Shown here: positions 34,997 to 45,800 of the stretch, one piece after another
Numbering within the stretch: the stretch's first letter is position 1
Layout: every line of letters begins with the position of its first letter
Origin: Allantophomopsis cytisporea
Lineage: Eukaryota > Ascomycota > Leotiomycetes > Phacidiales > Phacidiaceae
Assembly (NCBI GenBank): GCA_024752435.1
Contig: CP103026.1
Span: 1,302,001 to 1,366,000 of the forward strand
Direction: 5' to 3'
DNA: 64,000 bases
Translations under genes and position numbers: made by a program
The notes under the pieces: generated by a model
Database searches by the model: none
Told to the model about the DNA's origin: nothing
What the model saw: only the letters and a program-made list of their open reading frames with translations

Positions 34997-35581
34997 ATGT
35001 CCGAACCGATTCCGGAATCGATCCCAACCTCACAAGACCCGCGCAGCAAGCGGCCCGTCAAGAAGCGCGCACTTGGTCCGATATCTGAGCAAGCCAAGAC
35101 ACTGGACGCGCTATTTGCGAAACCAGACGTGGAGATCAAGCTTCCGTCCAGCACAGTAAGCACGTACAAGGGATCAGCGCCACCGGAGATCGTGGCAAAT
35201 GTGCAGGGTAGTAGTGCGGGAGCGGGCAGTGGCGAGTTCCACGTTTACAAAGCCAGTCGGAGGCGCGAATATGAGCGTTTGAGGGCCATGGACGAAGAGG
35301 TGAGGAAGGAAAAGGACGTGGAGGAATTCGAGCGAGAAAAGAGGGAGAGGGAGGATCGTGATGCGGAGAAGACAAGAAAGAATAGAGAGAAGAGGGAGAA
35401 GTTGAAGGCTAGGAAGGGAAAGAAGGGAAAGGAGGGGAAGGAGGGAAAGACTGGCGGTATGGAGGCTAGAATTGATGGAAATCATAGTGCGGATACCCCA
35501 GGTGCTGGGGAGGAGGGGGCTGAAGCTATTGTTGGAATTGAAGCTGAGGCGGTTGGTGTCATTATCCACGATGATGACTGA
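34997..35581 (+). CDS. PRKRIP1-like protein (DUF1168), spliceosome-associated
   Basis: Single exon, 194 residues from ATG at 34997 (MSEPIPESIPTSQDPRS); the frame extends eight codons upstream, but the context ACATCAACATGTCC favours this Met. The diagnostic core is GEFHVYKASRRREYERLRAM followed by a long charged helix (EEVRKEKDVEEFEREKRERE…RKNREKREKLKARKGKKGK). The human family member PRKRIP1 is a double-stranded-RNA-binding nuclear protein seen in the catalytic spliceosome, bridging U2 and other parts through a long helix. A splicing role is inferred. The C-terminal 40 residues are acidic, ending HDDD. It is tail-to-tail with CCT3, 216 bp away. Confidence 0.88.
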   Translation: MSEPIPESIPTSQDPRSKRPVKKRALGPISEQAKTLDALFAKPDVEIKLPSSTVSTYKGSAPPEIVANVQGSSAGAGSGEFHVYKASRRREYERLRAMDEEVRKEKDVEEFEREKREREDRDAEKTRKNREKREKLKARKGKKGKEGKEGKTGGMEARIDGNHSADTPGAGEEGAEAIVGIEAEAVGVIIHDDD

Positions 35582-35797
35582 GGAAGTCATTAGAGCGGCT
35601 GGATTGAGCAAAGAAAAGAAAACATTGCAGGCTATATTGGTTATGAAAGAGCATGGACATCAACAGTAAGGTCTCACATAAAGATTACGATTTTAAGTGC
35701 GCTGGAAAATCTTGTTTTAGATTCCGCAGGTACATATGGTACAAGGGTATGCCCACAGCAGTCCTATTACATTTCATACACTGACCTCATAAGAGCT

Positions 35798-37725
35798 TTA
35801 ATCATCTCCACCGGTCATCCCACCACCACCTTGCTTCGCAGCCTTGGCACTGCAAATGTCATCAACTCGGAGGAGTAGGCAGGCGGACTATGGAAGCATT
35901 AGTACAGATCCAATGGAAAAACAAATGAACAGAAACTTACCTCAACTGCTGTCTTAATGCTCTGTAACTTGACAGCCTCGGGCTCCCAAACACCATATGT
36001 ATCCATGTCAGCCAAAGTACCCTTGTCACCATCAATACCCCATGTGCTAAGACCCTCGGAGTGCTTTGCTCTCAGTGCGGTCAAGACTCGGATGGGGCTG
36101 GCACCGGCGTTCTGGATCAAGGTTCTTGGAATAACCTCCATAGCCTCAGCAATAGCCTTGTAAGGCCATTGTTGAACACCCTCAATGCTCTTTGCCATCT
36201 GTCCTAATCTGACAGCAATGGCCATCTCCGTGGCACCACCACCTGGTGATAATCTTGGATGGAACATGACGTTTCTGGCAACGGCCATAGCGTCGGCCAA
36301 ATTTCTGTCGATCTCGTTAAGAATGTCCTTAGATGGACCGCGAAGGAGAATGGTGCAAGCCTTGGGGTTCTTGCACTTGGTGAGGAAAGTAAAGTATTCA
36401 TCTCCAATCTTCTCAATCTCAAAAAGACCACAGTGAGTACCAACATCAGACTCCTGGAGATCCTCAACTCTGTTTACAATGGTAGCGCCGGTGGCCCTTG
36501 CAACTCTGTTGTTATCGGTCTTTCGTACACGACGGAGAGCAGTGATACCGCCCTTCATCAAGTAATGTTGAGCGAGATCTAGAGAACAGTTAGTCCATTA
36601 ACCATACAGCGCCATAGCTTTTCGACATACCTGACACTCCCTTCTCAGTGATGACCAAATCTGGCTTAACTGCGAGAATGTGATCACACATAAGCTTAAC
36701 CTGCTCCTCCTCAATCTGTAAAATCTTGTTCCAGTCATCCTCCTTGCTGATCTCGATGTTTGTCTGAGACTCTCCCTTCTTGTACTCCAATGTGCAGTCC
36801 AAAAGTACCACTCGTGGGTTCTCTATTCTTCTTCTCATCTTTGGGTGTGTAATGTCCTTGTTCAGCATAACTCCATCCAACACTCTGCTATCCTCAATCT
36901 CGCCTCCAGGAACCTTCTCAACCTTGGCATAACGCTTGATATCAACCTCCATCTTTCCACCACCGGCTTCGTGTGAAACAGTTCGGACGGCCTTGAGTGC
37001 AAGGCTGCACATGAGTTCTGACCATCTGTTGACGAACTTCGTGCCGATCGAAGAAGAAATGAGACTGTACATAGCCTTGTCATCGTTGATGTCGACGGGA
37101 AGGGAAATCTCCTCGATAATCTCCAAAGCATCCTTCAGAGCGCGCTTGAATGCAGAAATAATGACAACAGGGTGGATGTTGCGCTCGAGTTGGGGAAGTG
37201 ACTGCGCAAGGATCTCACCAGCTGCAATTGTTAGCTTCGGCATCGCCTACAAAGACTCTTTCAGCCTACCAAGAATGATAACAGAGGTAGTTCCATCTCC
37301 AACTTCCTCGTCTTGCGTTCTGCTGAGCTCGATCATGGACTTCGCAGCTGGGTGTGAGACCTCAATTTCTCTGAGGATAGCGTGGCCATCGTTCGTGAGG
37401 ACAATTCCTCCCATAGGATCGAGAAGCATCTTCAACATAGCCTTTGGTCCAAGACATGATCTGATGATATCTGCCACACTTTGAGGTGTTAGTAGGGATC
37501 CAGGTAAGGAGTCGTCGAGATTCGCTAGGGGTATAATACGTTTTGGCAGCTGTGATATTCGAGGTCTGGGCCTTACGTCCGGTTTGTCTATCACCAGACT
37601 GGGTGTCTATGGTTCATCAATCAGCATAGCTCGATAAAATAGCTTCTGTAATGCCAGATCCAGCTTCGTTGATGGTGAGCATGCTCAGGGTAGGACCTAC
37701 TCATAACCACCACGGGGGCCTGCAT
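35798..37725 (-). CDS. CCT3: T-complex protein 1 subunit gamma (CCT3)
   Basis: Six exons: 37725-37701, 37606-37540, 37478-37270, 37221-36631, 36578-35941 and 35887-35798, giving 539 residues, full length for CCT3. Start MQAPVVVM, then NTQSGDRQTGRKAQ and TVADIIRSCLGPKAMLK. ATP-site motifs include NDGHAILRE, VGDGTTSVIILA (usual form GDGTTT) and, in the C-terminal equatorial half, LSPGGGATEMAIA and the DTYGVWEP segment. The end is GGGGMTGGDD. CCT3 is one of eight subunits of the TRiC/CCT ring that folds actin, tubulin and WD-repeat proteins in the cytosol. The first coding exon is only 25 nt, so ORF-based calling would misplace the N-terminus. Confidence 0.97.
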
Positions 37726-38361
37726 CTTGAAAGGATGTTTTAGAGGCGACTGTGGAGCGAGGTAGGTAAAGAATTAAGATGTAAACGAAGCACGCAACTC
37801 TGAAGCTTCGCGATATAATTCTTGATATGGACGAGGCTGTAATGGGAGGTTGCGCGTATAGTATTAAGCCCGACCTACTAGAAGCGCGTTTCCGTTGGAA
37901 ATTCTCAAAGCTTCCACATGTTGATACCTGACACTTTAGGCGCTACTCACGATTCCGCTGTGGAAGCTGAAGCCTGATGGCGGAATGGCCCTTGGGCGGA
38001 CGCAAGCGCGGAATTCGTGGGGGGACTCGCTGTTTAGCACCCGCATAAGGGAAAGTACGGTGCCTCAGCCGCTCGCACGCTGATACTCCAAACGGACAAA
38101 CTCAACGGATGGAGCTGCGCCATGTCAGCGATAACTCACCATCATGTAACATGATGATATGGAACGTAGAGTAAATCAAGGTTTACCCGACTTGATAAAA
38201 TATTTAGAATAGCTATATATACCCGTCTTGGCACCCAGAATGCCTCTGTTCTTACATATCATACATCATACATCATTCATCTACTTGACGAAAACCACCT
38301 GGTTGTTACCGTACTCCTTATTAGATCATAATTTACCCCGCATCACATATTTCAAGACAAT
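37726..38361. promoter_or_regulatory. Divergent promoter, CCT3 / gene at 38362
   Basis: 636 bp. A clear TATA box (TATATATA, 38214-38221) lies 141 bp before the plus-strand start at 38362. The CCT3 side is more GC-rich with no TATA box, as expected for a housekeeping gene. Confidence 0.6.
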
Positions 38362-39886
38362 ATGGGCAGACTTGTAAAAGCACTTGGAGCTGGCATCGGC
38401 CTTGCCAGTGAAGCTTATACGGCACGCAAAACCCCTTCCCCTTCCCCTTCCCCAGGATCGTCAAGAGAAATCCCTGTCACTCAGGCATCTTCATCTACGC
38501 TCGCACCACCCCAGTATCGCGAAGAGGACGATTATTCCGACTCTGATGATGAAGAATTAGATAAAAAGGCCCAAGACGATGAGGCTATCTGGGAGTTGGA
38601 CGAAGCACAACCTCCAGTCTACAGTCGAGATGCTCCAAGTCAAGATGGGGTCGATCAGCTCGTTCAAAACTTCCATCTTCAGCATCCATTCCTTTCGGGC
38701 ACTAGACCTCGAGGCCGACTTGAAGATCCCGTGATCCTACCACAACGACGACCGGAGAATCGAAGTCGTGGGTTTATTCGAGCTTACGCTCCTTCCCTCA
38801 ATGAGTGTGGGATTGACCAGCAAACATTTCTGGATTTCCTAGATTCATTCGATAAGTCCATAGAGGTATGTTTAATATACATAGATGCTAGATCAACATA
38901 CTGACACGATATAAAGGCCTCGCCATACCTCAGAGTAGCAAATGTTGCTTTCGGTGTTATGGGAGTAGTCCCAAGTTTGACAACTATGATAGTCTCGACG
39001 ATTGGCCAGCAAGCAGTCAGAGTTGGCCATGAAGTTGAAGGTCGTCACAAGTAAGCATTGAAATGAGGAAGCAAGAGCTTTCTGAACCAATACCGTACTG
39101 ACAGTTCAATGTAGGACGAATACATTCCTTGACCAAATCAACGAGTCTCTCTTCAAGCCTCACGGCCTATTCGCCGTAGTAATGACTTTCAAACCGACTC
39201 CTAATGTCCCAGATAGCCGCCTCAGACTTTCAAATGAACTTGTAGACGTCTCACGTATGATGCCCAAGATGAAAACATCACATGGTGTCACCCATGGCAA
39301 CATCGAACTACCCGCGGCAGCCCCATTGATCTTCCCAGCACTAGACGCTTTACCAGACGGTGAAAAGCAAAACTGGATGAAGAAGAGCAGCCATTTTATA
39401 GCGGACTACTTCGATCGACGAACGCAAGCGACTTTTGTAAGTATATCATACACAGTCACATGAACTGAAGTGGACCACAGAAGACAAGACAAGACTAACA
39501 AAGACATACAGGCGGGCCAAAACGCTGATGCGGACACTCTTAACGTCGCTCCATCATCACCTGCCTTCACATCACGATATAGCGACCCCAATCACCCCGC
39601 CAACAGCGGCTCTCTAGTATCGCTGGTGACAGGCGGGGCCGTGAACCCGCGCGCAATGCGGCAGTCGCGCGGCAAGGGCCGACGACGAAGTCGACGAGAG
39701 GACCGCCGAAGGCTGGGCAACAAGAACCCACGCGGCGTGTTGCGTAAATTCCTGCAGCAAGATGTGCTGTATCTACTCATCACAAACCTGCCCACTGACG
39801 CTGAGATTGCGGCGGAAATCGCTGCGCATCCGGAGCTAGGTGCTGGTAGCAATGGCGGTGCCGGCAATGCCAATATCTTGCAGTGA
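38362..39886 (+). CDS. Uncharacterised fungal protein with internal hydrophobic segment
   Basis: Four exons (38362-38865, 38917-39050, 39115-39436, 39512-39886) give 444 residues. Not assigned to a named domain. Start MGRLVKALGAGIGLASEAY, then Ser/Pro-rich (encoded by a CCTTCC run) and acidic stretches. A folded core begins at about 140 with RGFIRAYAPSLNECGIDQQT and FLDFLDSFDKSIEASPYL. Its middle is hydrophobic (VANVAFGVMGVVPSLTTMIV), possibly one or two membrane-associated helices. TNTFLDQINESLFKPHGLFA continues the conserved-looking part. A very basic stretch (RGKGRRRSRREDRRRLGNKN) precedes a C-terminal helix LRKFLQQDVLYLLITNLP. Similar proteins occur widely in ascomycetes with no known function. 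The strong TATA box suggests inducible expression. Confidence 0.85.
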
Positions 39887-40989
39887 CAAACTTCACGCGT
39901 ACTTGCTCTCCGACGCTCCGACCATTTGTCCCTCCGTCCCTCCGTACAATAGTGGGGAAGATGGTTTCGTTCCCAAGAGCAGAACAAGAGACAAACCTAT
40001 GCTCTTTCGGGATCATGCACACATTCACACTAACGTGTCCGAGAGACGGGTCTCAAACCCTACAGATCAACCGTGCAAAGTTCGCAGGGCAGGAATGGCG
40101 GCGAGATACGCAAAAAAGATGGGATGGAGTCGGGATTCGATAGAGCACCCGTCACCGCCACGTGGTTCAGGGTAGCAGCGTCCCCAGGTCGGTGACAGCG
40201 AATGATGATCGTGGTGATCGGCCTCGCTTATGCCGCATGCGGAAATACCTCATGGACGCTCACCGGCGCCCAAACGGCCCTCATCTGCAGGGAATCATCT
40301 TTCACGTCATGTGGCCGACGGTGCGTAGATGTCTTCTTGATAGCGGGGACTGAGGATTTGGGACTGGAGGATCGGGGCTTTACCTTGGCCTGGCCTTGAA
40401 AGAAATTTTTATTTGCATGGTTGGTGCAAAGGTGACCGCTAATCTTCAGCTGGACTCTGAGCTGAGTGTAGATCATTATTCACACTTTCGTTTTGGGCAG
40501 AGGAGCTGCGGGGGGGGGGGTTTGGTCTTTTTTTGTCCTTCTGCGGTGGAGGTGAGGGTGGAGGTAATCGGGGAGGGTTCGGCGTTTGGAATGATCAAGC
40601 TGTACAGTATGTGAAAATCAGACTAGAGAACATCCTCAAAGCAGTTCGGGAAATTCGTAGTTGGTACAATAAACAAATATGGTATCTCATTTCATGCTAA
40701 GTTCGTTCGTTCGTTGTATGGTGGTATCCCTTTCCAAATGCCCTTCCAGCCACAATAACAAAAGTCCAACCATTACCCCGATGCCATACACTTTTAGTCC
40801 GGTATCCCGGTCTTTCCGTAGTTTGCCAACATGACTAATGAAAAGAGAAAGAAAAAGAAAAAAATATTGAAGAAGCGCAAGAGCGATGGAATCTATAAAT
40901 CGCAGAAACTAATGTCATAAGTAGCTTGATCATCCACACATTGTGTAGTTAAAGAGAAAACAATAAGAAAAGGGAGAGCAATGTATGAT
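39887..40989. other. Convergent spacer
   Basis: 3' flanks of the genes at 38362 and 40990. Contains a run of about ten G at 40510-40520. Overlapping short frames (39840-40175, 39883-40143) are not supported. Confidence 0.5.
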
Positions 40990-42855
40990 TCAGCCAAAAC
41001 TGAATTCTAAAGGGCTTGTTAGCAAGTCATTCGAGATAAAAGTGGCTGACAATGACTTACCAGCATAGACAGGTGCTTTCCAGGCCTTTGCTTTGGCCTT
41101 TGCCTTTGCATCATCCTTCCGACTTCCACTTGTTTTACTCTTGCCCTCAGAACTCTTTGTGTGTTGACTCATAACATCTGGCTCCGATGCTGAATTCATT
41201 GCTCCCCTATCCCTGATTCCTAATTGTGCAAACATTCCCTCGCCAAGCTCATAGCCACAGTGGATGTGCTGCATTTTACAGTTCTGGGTCATGATCTGGT
41301 AGAGCCTCTCAGAGATCTGGGAGGCAACAGGGCGATCAAGCGGATCAAGAGCCATCATGTGGGTGATAACTTGAAGGACGGGCGAGATTCCACGGAAAAT
41401 TTGGTCTTCTTTCTTCGACGCGTCTTTCTGGAGTGTTGAGATCCAGGAATTCACTTGTGTAAGATTGGCGTGGAAGCTCGAATCGCTGCCGGCTTTGCCG
41501 ATGGATTTGTTCTTCGCAGCGCGGTGGGATGCGAAATTACGTGACGCACGTTTGAGGAAGAAGGTGATAATTTCGAGGAATATGCAACCCAGTGCGAAGA
41601 TATCGGACTTTTGTGGGTCAATGAGGTTGGATGCAGTAGCAAATCCAAACAGTGAGAAATCGACCATTGGATTTGAGCCCGTCGAAGATCCTGAGCTAGA
41701 TGTAGAAACAGAATCACGAGAAGAAGCCTTGGAGAAAACGGAACCATGGCGTGAGGAGGTAGTACGGGAGAAAGAAGTTGATGTAGGTGATAAACTTGCT
41801 GACCTCTCCCATTGTTCAGGAGAAGCATAGTCGTAAGACTCTTTATCTAGGGATTTTGAAGGTAGCGGAGATGGATGGAATGGCCCGCAGTCTCCAAGGA
41901 ATATGTTCAAGTCAACATCAAGCATGACATTTGACGGCTTAATCTTGCGATGGGCAAGTCCTTTGGAATGTAGATGCGCAACTGCTGATGCGAGACACGA
42001 CAGCCAGTTGAACAAAAGAGCGCGTCGATCTTGCTTAGCAAGAATTTTTATTGACTGCGGGGTGATTGTGAGGAAGGACTTGAGCGTGCTATCATTGAGA
42101 GGTGCCATTAGAACATAGCCGCAGTCCCTATGAATGTAAGCTGCGTAGAGAGACATCAAGTGCTCGTGTTGAACGGCTTTCATGGCGTCGATATTTGATA
42201 AGAAATCCTCCTGGGTCATCTTGTTCTCGCCAATACCGAGAAGTACACGACGTCGGATCAACACATCGTCTGGTCTTCCTGGAAGATGGACTTTATCAAC
42301 CTGGCTCGTTGGCGTTCCCATAGGCCTTCTGTCGGCGATTTCAATTGGGATAATTTCCTCTTCATCGTAAAATGTTGTTTGGCCCCTTTCCAATGTTCTC
42401 AGAAGGTACATAAATTGTCGCTGATAAAATTTCCTCTCTAACCTTTCGTTTTTGTTGTAAGTCATCTTAAGACGCTGAACCTGGTCCAAAGGTATAGGTA
42501 AATCATCGTCATCCCACGAGTCGTCGACAATACCGAAGATTTGGTCGGGTACTCCCAGGTCGACCAGTATCAGGAATATTCGTTTCGCCTTTTCTAAAAT
42601 CCATTCTAAGTAGGTATCGTCCGTTAATTCTCCAAATCCAACTTTTTCAATGAGTCGGAGTTGTTCATCGGCTCGGAGTTTCGACATTACAAACTGCCGT
42701 GTAACCGTTGCCTCTATTAAATCCTCGTCCCACCACATTGTGTCGTTCGTGGGGTTTGCAGCAACATTGGCATCTGTGCCAAAGCTAGCATATATATTCG
42801 CATTCTTGAGATTCGTTTGTGGCTCGAAGACGACGGACTGCGGGCGGAAATCCAT
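40990..42855 (-). CDS. Protein kinase-like protein, probable pseudokinase
   Basis: Two exons (42855-41061, 41006-40990) give 603 residues from MDFRPQSVVF. An in-frame upstream ATG at 43044 would add 63 poorly ordered residues. The N-terminal about 220 residues are a fungal helical region (DEDLIEATVTRQFV, ILEKAKRIFLILVDLG). The kinase fold follows: GYVLMAPLNDSTLKSFL, then the catalytic loop as AHRKIKPSNVML at about 301-312, with Lys in place of the HRD Asp (residue 304). DFG appears as DCG (about 321-323). YDYASPEQWE and SDIFALGCIFLEIITF of the C-lobe are retained, with a Ser-rich insert before the αF helix. Loss of the catalytic base predicts no normal phosphotransfer, and a scaffold or regulatory role is likely. 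The C-terminal intron (41060-41007) joins VYA to EFSFG. Confidence 0.86.
   Translation of the reverse strand: MDFRPQSVVFEPQTNLKNANIYASFGTDANVAANPTNDTMWWDEDLIEATVTRQFVMSKLRADEQLRLIEKVGFGELTDDTYLEWILEKAKRIFLILVDLGVPDQIFGIVDDSWDDDDLPIPLDQVQRLKMTYNKNERLERKFYQRQFMYLLRTLERGQTTFYDEEEIIPIEIADRRPMGTPTSQVDKVHLPGRPDDVLIRRRVLLGIGENKMTQEDFLSNIDAMKAVQHEHLMSLYAAYIHRDCGYVLMAPLNDSTLKSFLTITPQSIKILAKQDRRALLFNWLSCLASAVAHLHSKGLAHRKIKPSNVMLDVDLNIFLGDCGPFHPSPLPSKSLDKESYDYASPEQWERSASLSPTSTSFSRTTSSRHGSVFSKASSRDSVSTSSSGSSTGSNPMVDFSLFGFATASNLIDPQKSDIFALGCIFLEIITFFLKRASRNFASHRAAKNKSIGKAGSDSSFHANLTQVNSWISTLQKDASKKEDQIFRGISPVLQVITHMMALDPLDRPVASQISERLYQIMTQNCKMQHIHCGYELGEGMFAQLGIRDRGAMNSASEPDVMSQHTKSSEGKSKTSGSRKDDAKAKAKAKAWKAPVYAGKSLSATFISNDLLTSPLEFSFG
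41007..41060 (-). other. 54-nt frame-neutral, stop-free intron
   Basis: Donor GTAAGT, branch GCTAAC, acceptor CTTTAG. It is a multiple of three with no in-frame stop, so both spliced (…VYAEFSFG) and retained (…VYAGKSLSATF…FSFG) transcripts would encode a protein with the same end. Confidence 0.75.
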
Positions 42856-45800
42856 GCTGACCTGGCAGGAAGGTGTTAGAATGCTGATGTCGTCCCGATA
42901 GTCTGGTGATTGGTAAATCGAATTCGTCAGAATATGCAGGTAGTCTCGCGCTGTGCGTGCAGATCGATAGGAATGGTGCGTTGGATATTTCGGGGATGAC
43001 GATGGTTGGCGTGGCGGCGCACACCTATCACTGATGGTACACACTCACACCACCATAAAGTGATAGGATAGGATAGGATGGAATTATCTGTGCAATTGTG
43101 CTTCCGTATGCAGGTCCGGAAAGTCACAACTGCATGAATCCCGCGGGATATTGACTTGGGGATTACAAGGATGAAAGTAACTCTTCCTGGGTCTGAAAGG
43201 TTAGAAGATTTTATGGAAGGCTTCGCAAGTGTTGCCGGGACACATCGATGTACAAGTACTGCCTGTTGATGTTGTGATGATACTTTCACTCGGAGCGATC
43301 GATCCTGGTCTGAGCTCGGATTATACGTTCAATATTTCGGTACCCTTGACTGTGGGTATCGAACGAGGATGGGCCACACAATTGCTTGTGATTTTCCACT
43401 GGGGTGCGTAGTCCTGGATTCCCGGTGGAGCTGGTATGGCTGTGAGAGAATATACTGCGTATGGATGTTGGAGTAGTACCGTGTAGTGGTGGTAGTGGTT
43501 GTAGCTACTCTCAATAGGACACACGGCGAAGTAAGGAGGACAATGAAAAGGTAACAGCAGTTCTGTACAGCCTATAGAAGGATATGCCGTGCAGCGATGA
43601 CACGCATAGAGCTTGTAAAGTGCTGCTGAATAGGGAGATAAAACGAGAGGGCCGAATGTGACGTTGAGTGTAACGATGACTGTAACAGTAGAGAAGAAGT
43701 TGGGACTGGGGTGAGAATGTATGTGTACTAGTATGTACAGGTATATATGGGTAAGTACGTGTGTACTATATGGATATAATGAGGTTAGCCGGGGAAGACA
43801 AAAGAGCGAAGATGCAATGAGTGGACAGGAAGTGGTTTAATGATACGAACGAGGTACGACAGCAAAGTCAAAGTCATTTGTACACAAACAGAGCCACGAG
43901 GACCCTCTTTTCACGGATACTTACTGCGTACAGAGCTACTCGCGCACGACATCGCCCTTTTGGTGCAACCAAAGCTCAAGTGTGTAGGACTAAGTGCCAC
44001 CTCAGCCCATTGGCCTTTGACGTTTTTGGCTGATTGGTTTAATTGACCTAGGTTCTATTTTCTCTTCTTCGATATTGCGAATCTGCGTTTGTACGTAGTA
44101 CCTATGTACGGCACCAATGTCTAAGGGATAAATTTTGAGTCGTTGGGGGGCAGAGCACGCGCGGTGTTTGCTTGTCAAGCGTGTAAATGGCTCCAGGTAC
44201 CTAGCATAGTGCAGATAGTTGCATGGACAAGCCGAATAGTGTAATGAATTTGGTAAACTTTGGCGTTTGGGCGTTGCCTCTCTGAACTCTCCTGTACCCT
44301 AAGTGCCTGAGTCGCTCCATCACTTTGCATACACTATTCCGCTGTCAGTGAAAAGCCGTCCCCGAGGTTGAAAGGTATCGCGTGAGCTGTAAACAAGCGC
44401 GAGTCTGCCTCGATCTGTCTGTGAGACTTTCCACACTGCTTACCCCATGTTGAAGTTTGTTGGATGAAGACGAAGATAAAGACGAAGATGAAGACGTGAT
44501 ACGGATGAAAATACTACTGCAGTGTCCCCAATGGGTCGTGTACGAACATCTCTTGGCACTTTGTTTACACATAATGCATACAATATTCCGTATAAAGCAC
44601 CAGATCCAGATGAGTTTCTTCCTTCAACGGCGGCCGCTGCTGGTCAAGGTGACATAAGGGATGGCTGTTCTACTCCAGGGGTTTCTCATGCGCCTCATTC
44701 ATGGGGCAAAAAGAAGATGAGAGGGCTTCAATTCTTTCGCTGCCCCCAGAGCTCAAGAGAACCAAGGAACAAGCAGCGACTAGTACTCCCCAAAGAGAGG
44801 GAGCCGTGAGTGAGTCTCGATGATACGATGAGACACACTGCTACTCTGCTGGGTACGACCTGGTGGACGAGGGTAGTACACAAACCTACCCAGAACTCGT
44901 ACCATTCTATCAGCAGAGTCGCACCGACGCAGCATTCGAAAGAATTTGGAGAGGAAAAGTGTGTGCGTGCCAGGAGTGATGGATTCCCAATGGAGTGCAG
45001 CTGTAAAATGAAGGCAATAATGAGTACCACAGAGATTGCAACGATTGCATTGATTGTCCTTCAACCCGGGGACGTTGATGAGCGACGTCTTGATGGAGAA
45101 GCTGAAAGTGTAACCTAGCGAGCTGAGCAGCGCCGCCAGTTGTAAGATCGGCGTTCGCTACCGAGTGAACATAATTTTCCTTTGGCGGGCCACCACCACA
45201 ACGTCCTATGGTAACGACTAAGTCGGCGTTTGCTGTCGAGTCTTATCTCACTAACTCTGCATAGAGGAGTATCTGCATAGAGTGGGGAGTAAGGTATTCA
45301 ATATCGGCAATTTCATCGAGGAGTCCGATGTTTAAATTGTCCTTACGTCGTTGCTCATTGAATCTTGACGGCGGCGCAAGACTCCTTATTTCTCTCCAAG
45401 ATAGTGACACTGTACTCCGGTCATCGAAGTCTGTCCCCCAATTTTCGGCTTGTCATGGGGACGAATACCCACGAATATCATGAACATTCTATATCCTAGC
45501 CATAGTGGCTTGAAGCTACCTCTTCTTAGAGACGGAGGGCTTTCCATAATCTTCAGGGTCTCCAGTCTCTGTTAAAGTGCGCTGTCAGGGTGTTTATTCC
45601 TTCCGTCTATCTTAAACACCCATGAAGATGATGAGTATGTAAGTATGTACATATGTACTTTGGTCCCCCCTGGATGGAATTTGATCAAGGCTGCCACAGA
45701 GCGTAGAGGGGCCTTGCATCACACCGATCAAGAGGGTGAGAGGCTGACAGGATCGTCGGGGAAGACGATAAGCTCAAAGCCGAGTGGGACTTGGGGGATT

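Noticed and set aside
34705..35088. 127-codon frame overlapping the PRKRIP1-like start
   Set aside because: Out of frame with the conserved protein, no recognisable features; at most a leader uORF.
44728..45130. Three overlapping frames of 94-102 codons
   Set aside because: Mutually overlapping on both strands, no splice signals in phase, composition unlike the confident genes.
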